Assembly (NCBI GenBank): GCA_007120575.1
Contig: SKNJ01000149.1
Coordinates: forward strand, 1 to 5,451
Length of the DNA stretch: 5,451 bases
DNA from: Thioalkalivibrio sp.
GTDB lineage: Bacteria; Pseudomonadota; Gammaproteobacteria; Ectothiorhodospirales; Ectothiorhodospiraceae
Reading direction: 5' to 3'
Positions 1 to 4,748 of this stretch are shown here, in pieces; positions within the stretch are counted from its first letter, which is position 1, and each line of letters begins with the position of its first letter. Under the pieces are notes generated by a model. That model ran no database searches, was not told the DNA's origin, and saw only the letters and a list, made by a program, of their open reading frames with translations. The position numbers and the translations under genes were made by a program.

Positions 1-287
1 CGCAGCGTAGCGAGTTCGGCGCCGCCGGCCTGACGCGTCCTCCGCAAGGTCCCCGGGCGAATAGTCGGGTGCGTTCTTTGGTTACTTTCTTACGCAAACA
101 AGAAAGCCCGTTGTTGATCAAAAACGGGCGCGGCGCGCTGGCGAGTCAGCGCCTGGCAGTATGTAGACCGAAGGCACGTAAACACCAGCGACGAACCCGG
201 CCTAGCCAATCAGCGGCAGGCGGCGGAACGACGCCACCGGCAACACCGGATGACGAACCAGGGGCAGCCACAGATGCGGTGGCAACG
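1..287. other. Non-coding left edge, no convincing gene
   Basis: I see no gene I would support here. One plus-strand frame stays open from near the window edge and runs on across the DUF3501 gene, but it lies antisense to that well-supported gene. Its translation is rich in Arg, Pro and Ala with no recognisable domain, as expected for a GC-rich shadow frame. The stretch contains several short inverted repeats (described separately at 85-152) and lies beyond the terminator of the minus-strand operon. It is most likely an intergenic spacer with repeat remnants. A gene whose main body lies left of the window cannot be excluded. Confidence 0.5.
85..152. repeat. Cluster of three consecutive small inverted repeats
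   Basis: Three perfect stem-loops follow each other. The first has arms CTTTCTT (85-91) and AAGAAAG (100-106) around an 8-nt loop. The second has arms GCCCGTT (106-112) and AACGGGC (123-129) around a 10-nt loop. The third has arms GCGCTG (135-140) and CAGCGC (147-152) around a 6-nt loop. The TTCTTTGGTTACTTTCTT stretch at 74-91 resembles intergenic repeats I associate with proteobacterial genomes, but I cannot confirm a family. None of the stems is followed by a T tract, so they do not look like simple terminators. A degraded dispersed repeat or a structured transcript end are both possible. Confidence 0.4.
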
Positions 288-309
288 AAAAAGGCGCCCG
301 CAGGCGCCT
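288..309 (-). terminator. Rho-independent terminator of the minus-strand operon
   Basis: Read on the minus strand, AGGCGCC (309-303) is followed by a 4-nt loop and GGCGCCT (298-292), a perfect 7-bp GC-rich stem, and then a run of T from the A tract at 288-292. It starts 26 nt after the DUF3501 stop codon, so it closes the minus-strand gene block. There is no T tract on the plus-strand side, so it appears one-directional. Confidence 0.85.
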
Positions 310-335
310 ATTCGGTGTGCGGGACGTGCCGCGCG

Positions 336-947
336 TCAGTTGACGGCGTCGAGATCCGCCGCCAGCGACTCGCGCATCGCCTCCGGTACCGCATCCACGC
401 GATGCTGATAGTTCTCGTGCTCCACGCCGGCAGCAATCGCAGCCCCGGACTTCACCGCGGACACCATCTCCGGGGTCAGTTCGAAGCGCAGGAAGTGCAC
501 CGAAGACGTCTTGTCCTCGGTCTCGCGCTCGAGATCCTCGTTGGCAATCGGATAGACCCGGTCGAAGCCGTCGATCTGCACGTAGGTCTTGCGCTCGATC
601 CCGATCAACTGCGACAGGGCGACCTTGCGCTCGTCCTTGTCCGGGTACTCCACCATCATGGTGGCCTTCCAGTTGGTGCCATCCGGGATCAGGGGATTGT
701 AGGCACCCAGTTCGTCCTCGATCCCTTCTGCGTCGAAGATCTTCTCGACCCGCAGCATCTCCTGGACCTGGTACTGCATGGTCAGTCGATCCTCGAAATG
801 GAGGGTCACCGCCGGGCCCACCTGCAGCACGCGATTGCGCTTGTGCTGCATCACCTCGCTGCGGAATTTCGGCCGCACCTCCGAATACTGTTCGAGCGAA
901 TACAGGTCGTTACGACTCAGCTTGTTCACATTTGCCTCCGCTAGCAT
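336..947 (-). CDS. DUF3501 family protein
   Basis: The 203-residue protein matches my memory of the DUF3501 family, whose function I do not know. Family-like blocks are HFEDRLTMQYQVQEMLR (50-66), the AYNPLIPDGTNWKAT stretch (82-96), EYPDKDER (100-107) and a C-terminal block with IANEDLERE (134-142) and HFLRFEL (151-157). It has no cysteine, no signal peptide and no membrane segment, and it is rich in Asp, Glu and His, so it is a likely soluble cytoplasmic protein. It is the last gene of the block, 47 nt after the EncFtn-like gene and just before a terminator. The ATG at 947 has GGAGGT six bases upstream. A GTG at 929 has its own GGAGG and would give an N-terminus MNKLSRNDLYSLEQY, which I recall as nearer the family's usual start. 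Position in the operon suggests a link to iron or redox handling, but this is inference. Confidence 0.9.
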   Translation of the reverse strand: MLAEANVNKLSRNDLYSLEQYSEVRPKFRSEVMQHKRNRVLQVGPAVTLHFEDRLTMQYQVQEMLRVEKIFDAEGIEDELGAYNPLIPDGTNWKATMMVEYPDKDERKVALSQLIGIERKTYVQIDGFDRVYPIANEDLERETEDKTSSVHFLRFELTPEMVSAVKSGAAIAAGVEHENYQHRVDAVPEAMRESLAADLDAVN

Positions 948-953
948 CTCGAT

Positions 954-959
954 ACCTCC
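954..959 (-). promoter_or_regulatory. Shine-Dalgarno site for the 947 start of the DUF3501 gene
   Basis: Minus-strand GGAGGT lies 6 nt before the ATG at 947-945. A second GGAGG inside the first codons lies about 5 nt before an in-frame GTG at 929-927. Both starts are therefore plausible, differing by six residues. Confidence 0.6.
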
Positions 960-994
960 GTCGCATGGGACTGGCCCGGCAGTACGGGATCGAC

Positions 995-1300
995 TCAGTG
1001 ATCGTGGTGATGCCCCGTCTTTGTGTAGTCCTTGTCGGACCAGAGGTTGTCTTTCAGTTCGTGATCGAACACCGGGTTATGGCGCCGAATCCACTCCAGC
1101 ACCATTGCCGCGTGCTCGATCTCCTCGTCGCGGTTGTGCGCGAGGATCGCCTTGAGCTCTTCGTCCTTGCAGCCGTCGATGCGCTGCTGGTACCAGTCCA
1201 CCGCCTCGAGCTCTTCCATCAACGAGACGATCGCGCGATGCAGCTCGCGCGACTCGTCGCTCAGTTCCTCGACCGGTTCGTGGTAATTGTCACTCGCCAT
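995..1300 (-). CDS. EncFtn-type ferritin-like protein (encapsulated-ferritin family, no visible targeting tail)
   Basis: At 101 residues this matches the small two-helix EncFtn ferroxidases that oxidise Fe(II) and normally work inside encapsulin shells. Aligned by eye with Rhodospirillum rubrum EncFtn (offset of two), it keeps the ferroxidase residues Glu30, Glu60 and His63, the entry-site residues Glu29 and Glu32, and Trp36-Tyr37. Landmark blocks are HRAIVSLMEELEAVDWY (21-37) and the HNRDEEIEHAAMVLEW stretch (55-70). Known family members form ring-like decamers with the iron site at a subunit interface. After residue 87 it diverges: I see no encapsulin-targeting peptide of the LTVGSL kind, and the protein ends GHHHDH. 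There is no encapsulin gene in the window. The start has AAGGAG seven bases upstream. It lies 65 nt after the Fe-S gene and 47 nt before the DUF3501 gene, probably cotranscribed. Function as a free cytosolic ferroxidase is inference. Confidence 0.9.
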   Translation of the reverse strand: MASDNYHEPVEELSDESRELHRAIVSLMEELEAVDWYQQRIDGCKDEELKAILAHNRDEEIEHAAMVLEWIRRHNPVFDHELKDNLWSDKDYTKTGHHHDH

Positions 1301-1317
1301 CTGTGCTCTCCTTCCGC

Positions 1318-1335
1318 GGGCGCTCGCTCACGCCC
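1318..1335 (-). other. Small hairpin just upstream of the EncFtn-like ribosome binding site
   Basis: GGGCG (1318-1322) and CGCCC (1331-1335) can pair around an 8-nt loop. On the minus-strand mRNA this stem ends a few bases before the AAGGAG at 1313-1308. There is no T tract, so it is not a terminator. It could affect mRNA stability or translation of the downstream gene, but a 5-bp stem in GC-rich DNA may be chance. Confidence 0.3.
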
Positions 1336-1365
1336 TTGCTGGTCCCTTGCATGCCGCGCGCAGGC

Positions 1366-2718
1366 CTACAAGCCGTAGGCCTGCCGCAGCAGAGTCAGCG
1401 GGTGTTCGGGCGGCTTGTCTTCGCCCTTGCCCTGCAGCCCGTTCTCGATCATGTGGCCAGCCATCGGGCAATCGCTCGAGTAGTGATCGGATTCGGCCTT
1501 CTGAACCCGACTGACCACCGGACGACAGATCTTGCTGGCCGTCTCGTAGAACTCGCTCTTCACGCCGTAGGTCCCGTCGTGCCCGGAGCAGCGCTCGATC
1601 ACGTCGATCTCGGTATCCGGCACCAGCTTGAGCAGATCGCGGGTCTTGAGCCCCATGTTCTGCACCCGCAGGTGGCAGGCGGCGTGGTAGGCGATCTTGC
1701 CGAGCTTTTCGGGAAAATCGGTGTTCAGCTTGCCTTCCTTGTGCCGCTCCATCAGGTACTCGAACGGATCAAAGATCCGGTCGCGCACCGTGGTCACGTC
1801 GGGGTCGTCCGGGAACATCAGCGGCAGCTCCTGCTTGAACATCAGCACACAGGACGGGACCGGCGCGACGATGTCGTAACCCTGGTCGATCATGCGCTTC
1901 ATCGCCGGGATGTTGGCGTCCTTGGAGGCCTCCACCGACTTGAGATCGCCCAGCTCGAGCTTGGGCATGCCGCAGCACTTTTCCTTCTCGACCAGGGTGA
2001 CCTCGATGCCGTTGTGCTCGAAGACCTTGACCAGATCCTCGACCAGGTGCGGCTCGTTGTAGTTGCCGTAGCAGGTCGCGTAGAGGGCCACCTTGCCCTG
2101 GGTGGCGCCGGCCGGCTCGGGGTTACCAACACCTTTCGACACCCTGGAAAGGCGCGAACGGCCCTTGTTCGAGTGGTATTCGGGGACTGGGGCATCCGGA
2201 TGCACGCCCATGGTCTTGTCCAGCAACTTGCGCATCGCGCCGCTGTTGTTCGCGGCATTGACCACGCTGGCGACCACCGGGATACCGGCCAGCTTGCCGA
2301 CCGTATCGGTGCTGGACATGAACTTGTGCGAGGCCTTCGCGCCTTCCTGCTGGAAACGCACGGCCTTGGCCCGCAACATCAGGTGCGGGAAGTCCACGTT
2401 CCACTCGTGCGGCGGCACGTAGGGGCACTTGGTCAGGTAGCACAGATCACACAAGTAGCAGTGGTCGACCACCTTCCAGTAGTCCTTCTTGTCGACCCCG
2501 TCGACCTCCATAGTCTCGGATTCGTCGACCAGGTCGAACAGCGTCGGAAAGGAGTTGCAGAGGCTGACGCAGCGCCGACAGCCGTGGCAGATGTCGTAAA
2601 CCCGCTCGAGCTCGGCGAACAGCGACTCTTCGCTGTAGAACTCGGGGTTCTTCCAGTCCAGCGGATGACGGGTCGGGGCCTCGAGACTTCCTTCACGTTG
2701 GTGCGTCGGCGCAGACAT
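1366..2718 (-). CDS. GlpC/HdrD-like Fe-S oxidoreductase subunit
   Basis: This 450-residue protein has the layout of GlpC, the electron-carrying subunit of anaerobic glycerol-3-phosphate dehydrogenase, and of heterodisulfide-reductase-type proteins. Two ferredoxin-like [4Fe-4S] motifs come first: Cys44, 47, 50, 54 and Cys87, 90, 93, 98, the latter with one extra residue before Cys98-Pro. Two CCG (cysteine-rich) domains follow. The first has Cys216, Cys248-Cys249-Gly and Cys290. The second has Cys348, Cys377-Ser378-Gly and Cys417, so its CC pair is reduced to CS. The stretches at 219-232 and 246-252 resemble E. coli GlpC, as does the C-terminal HPLTLL. No membrane segment is evident, and GlpA or GlpB partners are absent here. 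The start at 2718 has GGAGG five bases upstream. It probably moves electrons, but donor and acceptor are unknown. Its neighbours suggest it could reduce the rubrerythrin, which has no rubredoxin domain of its own. Confidence 0.88.
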   Translation of the reverse strand: MSAPTHQREGSLEAPTRHPLDWKNPEFYSEESLFAELERVYDICHGCRRCVSLCNSFPTLFDLVDESETMEVDGVDKKDYWKVVDHCYLCDLCYLTKCPYVPPHEWNVDFPHLMLRAKAVRFQQEGAKASHKFMSSTDTVGKLAGIPVVASVVNAANNSGAMRKLLDKTMGVHPDAPVPEYHSNKGRSRLSRVSKGVGNPEPAGATQGKVALYATCYGNYNEPHLVEDLVKVFEHNGIEVTLVEKEKCCGMPKLELGDLKSVEASKDANIPAMKRMIDQGYDIVAPVPSCVLMFKQELPLMFPDDPDVTTVRDRIFDPFEYLMERHKEGKLNTDFPEKLGKIAYHAACHLRVQNMGLKTRDLLKLVPDTEIDVIERCSGHDGTYGVKSEFYETASKICRPVVSRVQKAESDHYSSDCPMAGHMIENGLQGKGEDKPPEHPLTLLRQAYGL

Positions 2719-2762
2719 GCATCCCTCCGGTGTCCGTATCAGTCACGATGCTTCGGGGGAAA

Positions 2763-2806
2763 CACGGAACAGCGTGCGAAGCGACTGCGCCACAGGCTGT
2801 TCCGTG
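2763..2806. repeat. 11-bp-arm inverted repeat between the rubrerythrin and Fe-S genes
   Basis: CACGGAACAGC (2763-2773) and GCTGTTCCGTG (2796-2806) are perfect reverse complements separated by 22 nt. The spacer holds a further short GTG/CAC match (2774-2776 with 2791-2793) that could lengthen the stem. It lies downstream of the rubrerythrin terminator and about 45 nt before the Fe-S gene start. In the minus-strand direction the stem is followed by only three T residues, so it is a poor terminator. It could be an mRNA-stabilising leader structure, a protein-binding site or a copy of a dispersed repeat. Confidence 0.7.
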
Positions 2807-2814
2807 CCTCCCGG

Positions 2815-2840
2815 AAAACGGGGCCGGCGAACCGGCCCCG
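2815..2840 (-). terminator. Rho-independent terminator after the rubrerythrin gene
   Basis: On the minus strand CGGGGCCGG (2840-2832), a TTCG tetraloop and CCGGCCCCG (2827-2819) form a perfect 9-bp stem followed by TTTT (2818-2815). The TTCG loop is an especially stable one. It begins 27 nt past the rubrerythrin stop, so most rubrerythrin transcripts probably end here. The three downstream genes then need readthrough or their own promoter. Confidence 0.9.
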
Positions 2841-2867
2841 CATACTTCCAGTACCGCCGGAAGGCGA

Positions 2868-3287
2868 TCAGTCGTCGAGCTGATCCAGCGCCTTCTGGAA
2901 GCGGTTGGCGTGGGAACGCTCCGCCTTGGCCAGGGTTTCAAACCAGTCGGCGATCTCGTCAAAACCCTCGTCGCGGGCGGTCTTGGCCATGCCCGGGTAC
3001 ATGTCGGTGTACTCGTGGGTCTCGCCGGCAACCGCGGTCTTCAGGTTCGCGGCGGTGGAGCCGAACTCCAGGCCGGTGGCCGGATCGCCACAGCTCTCGA
3101 GATACTCGAGATGGCCGTGGGCATGACCGGTTTCGCCTTCCGCAGTGGAGCGGAACACGGTGGCCACGTCGTTGTAGCCTTCAACGTCGGCCTTGGAGGC
3201 GAAATACAGATAGCGACGGTTCGCCATCGATTCACCGCCAAAGGCTTCCTTCAGGGCTTCTTCGGTCTTGCTGCCTTTCAGTTCCAT
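2868..3287 (-). CDS. Rubrerythrin family protein lacking the rubredoxin domain
   Basis: This 139-residue protein is a four-helix-bundle diiron protein of the rubrerythrin family, whose members reduce hydrogen peroxide. Counted against Desulfovibrio vulgaris rubrerythrin, all diiron ligands are present: Glu19, Glu52, His55, Glu89, Glu92, Glu123 and His126. They sit in the expected blocks [12 protein letters not shown] (18-29), [13 protein letters not shown] (48-60), [12 protein letters not shown] (87-98) and [12 protein letters not shown] (119-130). The chain stops where the C-terminal rubredoxin domain would begin in the roughly 190-residue form, and there is no CxxC pair. It must therefore take electrons from another protein, possibly the GlpC-like product of the next gene (inference). 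The reading frame stays open far upstream, but the ATG at 3287 has AAGGAG six bases before it and begins the conserved homology. It has a strong promoter region with a palindrome upstream and its own terminator downstream, suggesting tightly controlled, high expression. Cytoplasmic, with no signal peptide. Confidence 0.93.
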   Translation of the reverse strand: MELKGSKTEEALKEAFGGESMANRRYLYFASKADVEGYNDVATVFRSTAEGETGHAHGHLEYLESCGDPATGLEFGSTAANLKTAVAGETHEYTDMYPGMAKTARDEGFDEIADWFETLAKAERSHANRFQKALDQLDD

Positions 3288-3346
3288 AGCTCTCTCCTTC
3301 ACTCTGGATGGGTTCCACACAACGGATACCAGCATGTGCAGCCGGC

Positions 3347-3374
3347 GTTTTAGACTGCGTCTAAACCGTGTCAA
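3347..3374 (-). promoter_or_regulatory. Proximal rubrerythrin promoter
   Basis: On the minus strand a perfect TTGACA (3374-3369) is followed by a 16-nt spacer and TAAAAC (3352-3347), which matches four of six sigma-70 -10 positions. Transcription would start near 3340 and give a leader of about 50 nt. The spacer and -10 are covered by the palindrome at 3349-3365. Confidence 0.6.
3349..3365. promoter_or_regulatory. 17-bp palindromic operator candidate upstream of rubrerythrin
   Basis: TTTAGAC (3349-3355) and GTCTAAA (3359-3365) form perfect 7-bp arms around TGC. The AT-rich arms stand out against the GC-rich surroundings. The site overlaps the spacer and -10 of the proximal promoter, the usual place for repressor binding. 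I do not recognise it as a standard Fur, PerR, OxyR or IscR site. A peroxide-, iron- or redox-responsive dimeric regulator is an inference from the target gene. Confidence 0.65.
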
Positions 3375-3375
3375 A

Positions 3376-3404
3376 ACTCTAGATCGCACCCGACTTGTTG
3401 TCAA
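3376..3404 (-). promoter_or_regulatory. Possible distal rubrerythrin promoter
   Basis: A second perfect TTGACA (3404-3399), a 17-nt spacer and TAGAGT (3381-3376) match sigma-70 at six and four of six positions. It lies exactly 30 bp upstream of the proximal -35. It could be a second start or part of a repeated regulator site. Confidence 0.45.
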
Positions 3405-3456
3405 ACACACGGCCCCGGCCGGGCGACCGTGGCGCCTCGCCGGCAGCGCGGATGCC

Positions 3457-3485
3457 TTTTCACGCCGATGCGGATCGGATACTTT
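3457..3485 (+). promoter_or_regulatory. Weak candidate promoter for xseB-ispA-dxs
   Basis: TTTTCA (3457-3462), a 17-nt spacer and TACTTT (3480-3485) are the best sigma-70-like pair I see before xseB. The match is four and three of six positions, so this is tentative. It would place transcription about 20 nt before the xseB start. Confidence 0.3.
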
Positions 3486-3512
3486 CTCACCTTTTGCCCC
3501 CGGTAATCCATC

Positions 3513-3812
3513 ATGACGGACACCAAACCCGACACCCCGGCCGAATTCGAAGCCAACCTCGAGGCCCTGGAGGGACTGGTCGCGCGCATGGAGTCCGGCG
3601 AGCTCGGCCTGGAACAATCGCTGACCGAATTCCAGCAGGGGATGGAACTGGTGCGCCGCTGCCAGACGGCCCTGGACGATGCCCAGCGCCGAATCGAGGC
3701 CCTGAGCGCAGATTCCGGGGACTCTGCGCCTGCCTCTGATGACCCGCCGGAAAGGACAAACGTTCCCGCCGCAGGCGCATCGAACACGACCGATCCAGAC
3801 GTCCCGTTCTAG
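3513..3812 (+). CDS. xseB: Exodeoxyribonuclease VII small subunit
   Basis: XseB binds XseA to form exonuclease VII, which degrades single-stranded DNA to oligonucleotides in the cytoplasm and takes part in mismatch and damage repair. The 99-residue chain has the family's helical hairpin: FEANLEALEGLVARMESGEL (12-31) with the typical ESGEL-LEQSL turn, then FQQGMELVRRCQTALDDAQ (39-57). From about residue 65 it carries a Ser/Pro/Asp-rich, probably disordered tail, so it is somewhat longer than the roughly 80-residue E. coli protein. The ATG at 3513 has only a weak ribosome binding site (GGTAA at 3502-3506). It is the first gene of the xseB-ispA-dxs cluster, and its TAG stop overlaps the GTG start of ispA by one base. 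XseA is not in the window, as is usual for gammaproteobacteria. Confidence 0.95.
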   Translation: MTDTKPDTPAEFEANLEALEGLVARMESGELGLEQSLTEFQQGMELVRRCQTALDDAQRRIEALSADSGDSAPASDDPPERTNVPAAGASNTTDPDVPF

Positions 3813-4735
3813 TGACCGCCTCAGCCGATCAGGACAGCCTCCCGGAAGCCGCCGAACCATCCCGCCTGCTGGGTGAGTACCAGCAACGCGTCGAGGGCGC
3901 GCTGGAAAGCGCGCTGGCGACGACCGAGGCGCCGGATGCACGGCTGATCGAGGCAATGCGCTATGCCACCCTGTCCGGGGGCAAGCGCCTGCGCCCGCTT
4001 CTGGTGTATGCCACCGGACGCACCACGGACGCCCCGGCGGAGGTGCTCGACGCAATGGCGGCGGCGGTGGAGATGATCCACGTCTATTCGCTGATCCATG
4101 ACGACCTGCCGGCGATGGACGACGATGACCTGCGCCGGGGCAAGCCGACCTGCCACAAGGCCTTTGACGAGGCCACGGCGATCCTGGCCGGCGACGCCCT
4201 GCAGGCCCAGGCCTTCCACACCCTCGCCCATGGCGTCGCCCCGCTCCCCGCCAAGGCGGGCCTCGCGGCGGTCCGCGAGCTGGCCCGCGCGGCCGGGCTG
4301 CACGGCATGGCCGGTGGCCAGGCCATCGACCTGGGGGCCTGCGGCAAGCCGATCGACCTCGCCGAACTGGAACGCATGCACCGGCTGAAGACCGGGGCAC
4401 TGATCCGGGTCTCGGTGCGTCTGGCCGCGCTGGCCGGGCAGGTGACACAGGACAGGCTTGAGCAGTTGACCCGCTACGCCGAATGCATTGGCCTGGCCTT
4501 CCAGATCCGCGACGACGTGCTGGACGTGGAGGGCGACCCCGAAGTGCTGGGCAAGGCCTGCGGCGCGGACGCCCGGCTGGACAAGGCAACGTTCCCATCG
4601 CTGATGGGCCTCGAGGCCTCGCGCGAACGCGCGGTCGCACTGGTAGACGAGGCCCTGGAAGCGCTCCAACCCTGTGGCGACGAGGCGGATTTGCTTCGCT
4701 ACCTCGCACGCTACATCGTTGACCGCATGAATTGA
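3812..4735 (+). CDS. ispA: Farnesyl diphosphate synthase (geranyltranstransferase)
   Basis: IspA condenses dimethylallyl or geranyl diphosphate with isopentenyl diphosphate to make farnesyl diphosphate, the precursor of quinone side chains and undecaprenyl phosphate. The 307-residue protein has GGKRLRP (56-62), the first Asp-rich motif [10 protein letters not shown] (97-106) preceded by YSLIH as in E. coli IspA, and the second Asp-rich motif DDVLD (234-238). The stretch before the first motif is the short-chain bacterial type, which supports a C15 product, though chain length cannot be proven from sequence. The length fits the family. The start is a GTG that overlaps the xseB stop (TAGTG), with no Shine-Dalgarno site of its own, so translation is probably coupled to xseB. 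The next in-frame Met (50) falls inside conserved sequence and is too late. It is followed after 13 nt by dxs. Confidence 0.96.
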   Translation: MTASADQDSLPEAAEPSRLLGEYQQRVEGALESALATTEAPDARLIEAMRYATLSGGKRLRPLLVYATGRTTDAPAEVLDAMAAAVEMIHVYSLIHDDLPAMDDDDLRRGKPTCHKAFDEATAILAGDALQAQAFHTLAHGVAPLPAKAGLAAVRELARAAGLHGMAGGQAIDLGACGKPIDLAELERMHRLKTGALIRVSVRLAALAGQVTQDRLEQLTRYAECIGLAFQIRDDVLDVEGDPEVLGKACGADARLDKATFPSLMGLEASRERAVALVDEALEALQPCGDEADLLRYLARYIVDRMN

Positions 4736-4748
4736 ACCGGCCCCCCAG

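Noticed and set aside
69..944. 291-codon plus-strand open frame
   Set aside because: Most of it is antisense to the DUF3501 gene and it crosses the terminator at 288-309. No domain is recognisable.
1080..1300. Calling the EncFtn-like gene a classical ferritin or bacterioferritin
   Set aside because: At 101 residues it is too short for a four-helix ferritin, and the EELEAVDWY and NRDEE-EHAAM blocks are those of the EncFtn family.
1357..1376. Possible inverted repeat GCCTAC/GTAGGC at the end of the Fe-S gene as a terminator
   Set aside because: The short arms (1364-1369 and 1374-1379) include the stop codon region, and no T tract follows in the minus-strand direction, so it is not a convincing terminator.
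1303..2883. 526-codon plus-strand open frame
   Set aside because: It is antisense to the GlpC-like gene, whose cluster motifs are clear. The translation is rich in His, Leu and Val without a domain, as expected from the complement of a GC-rich gene.
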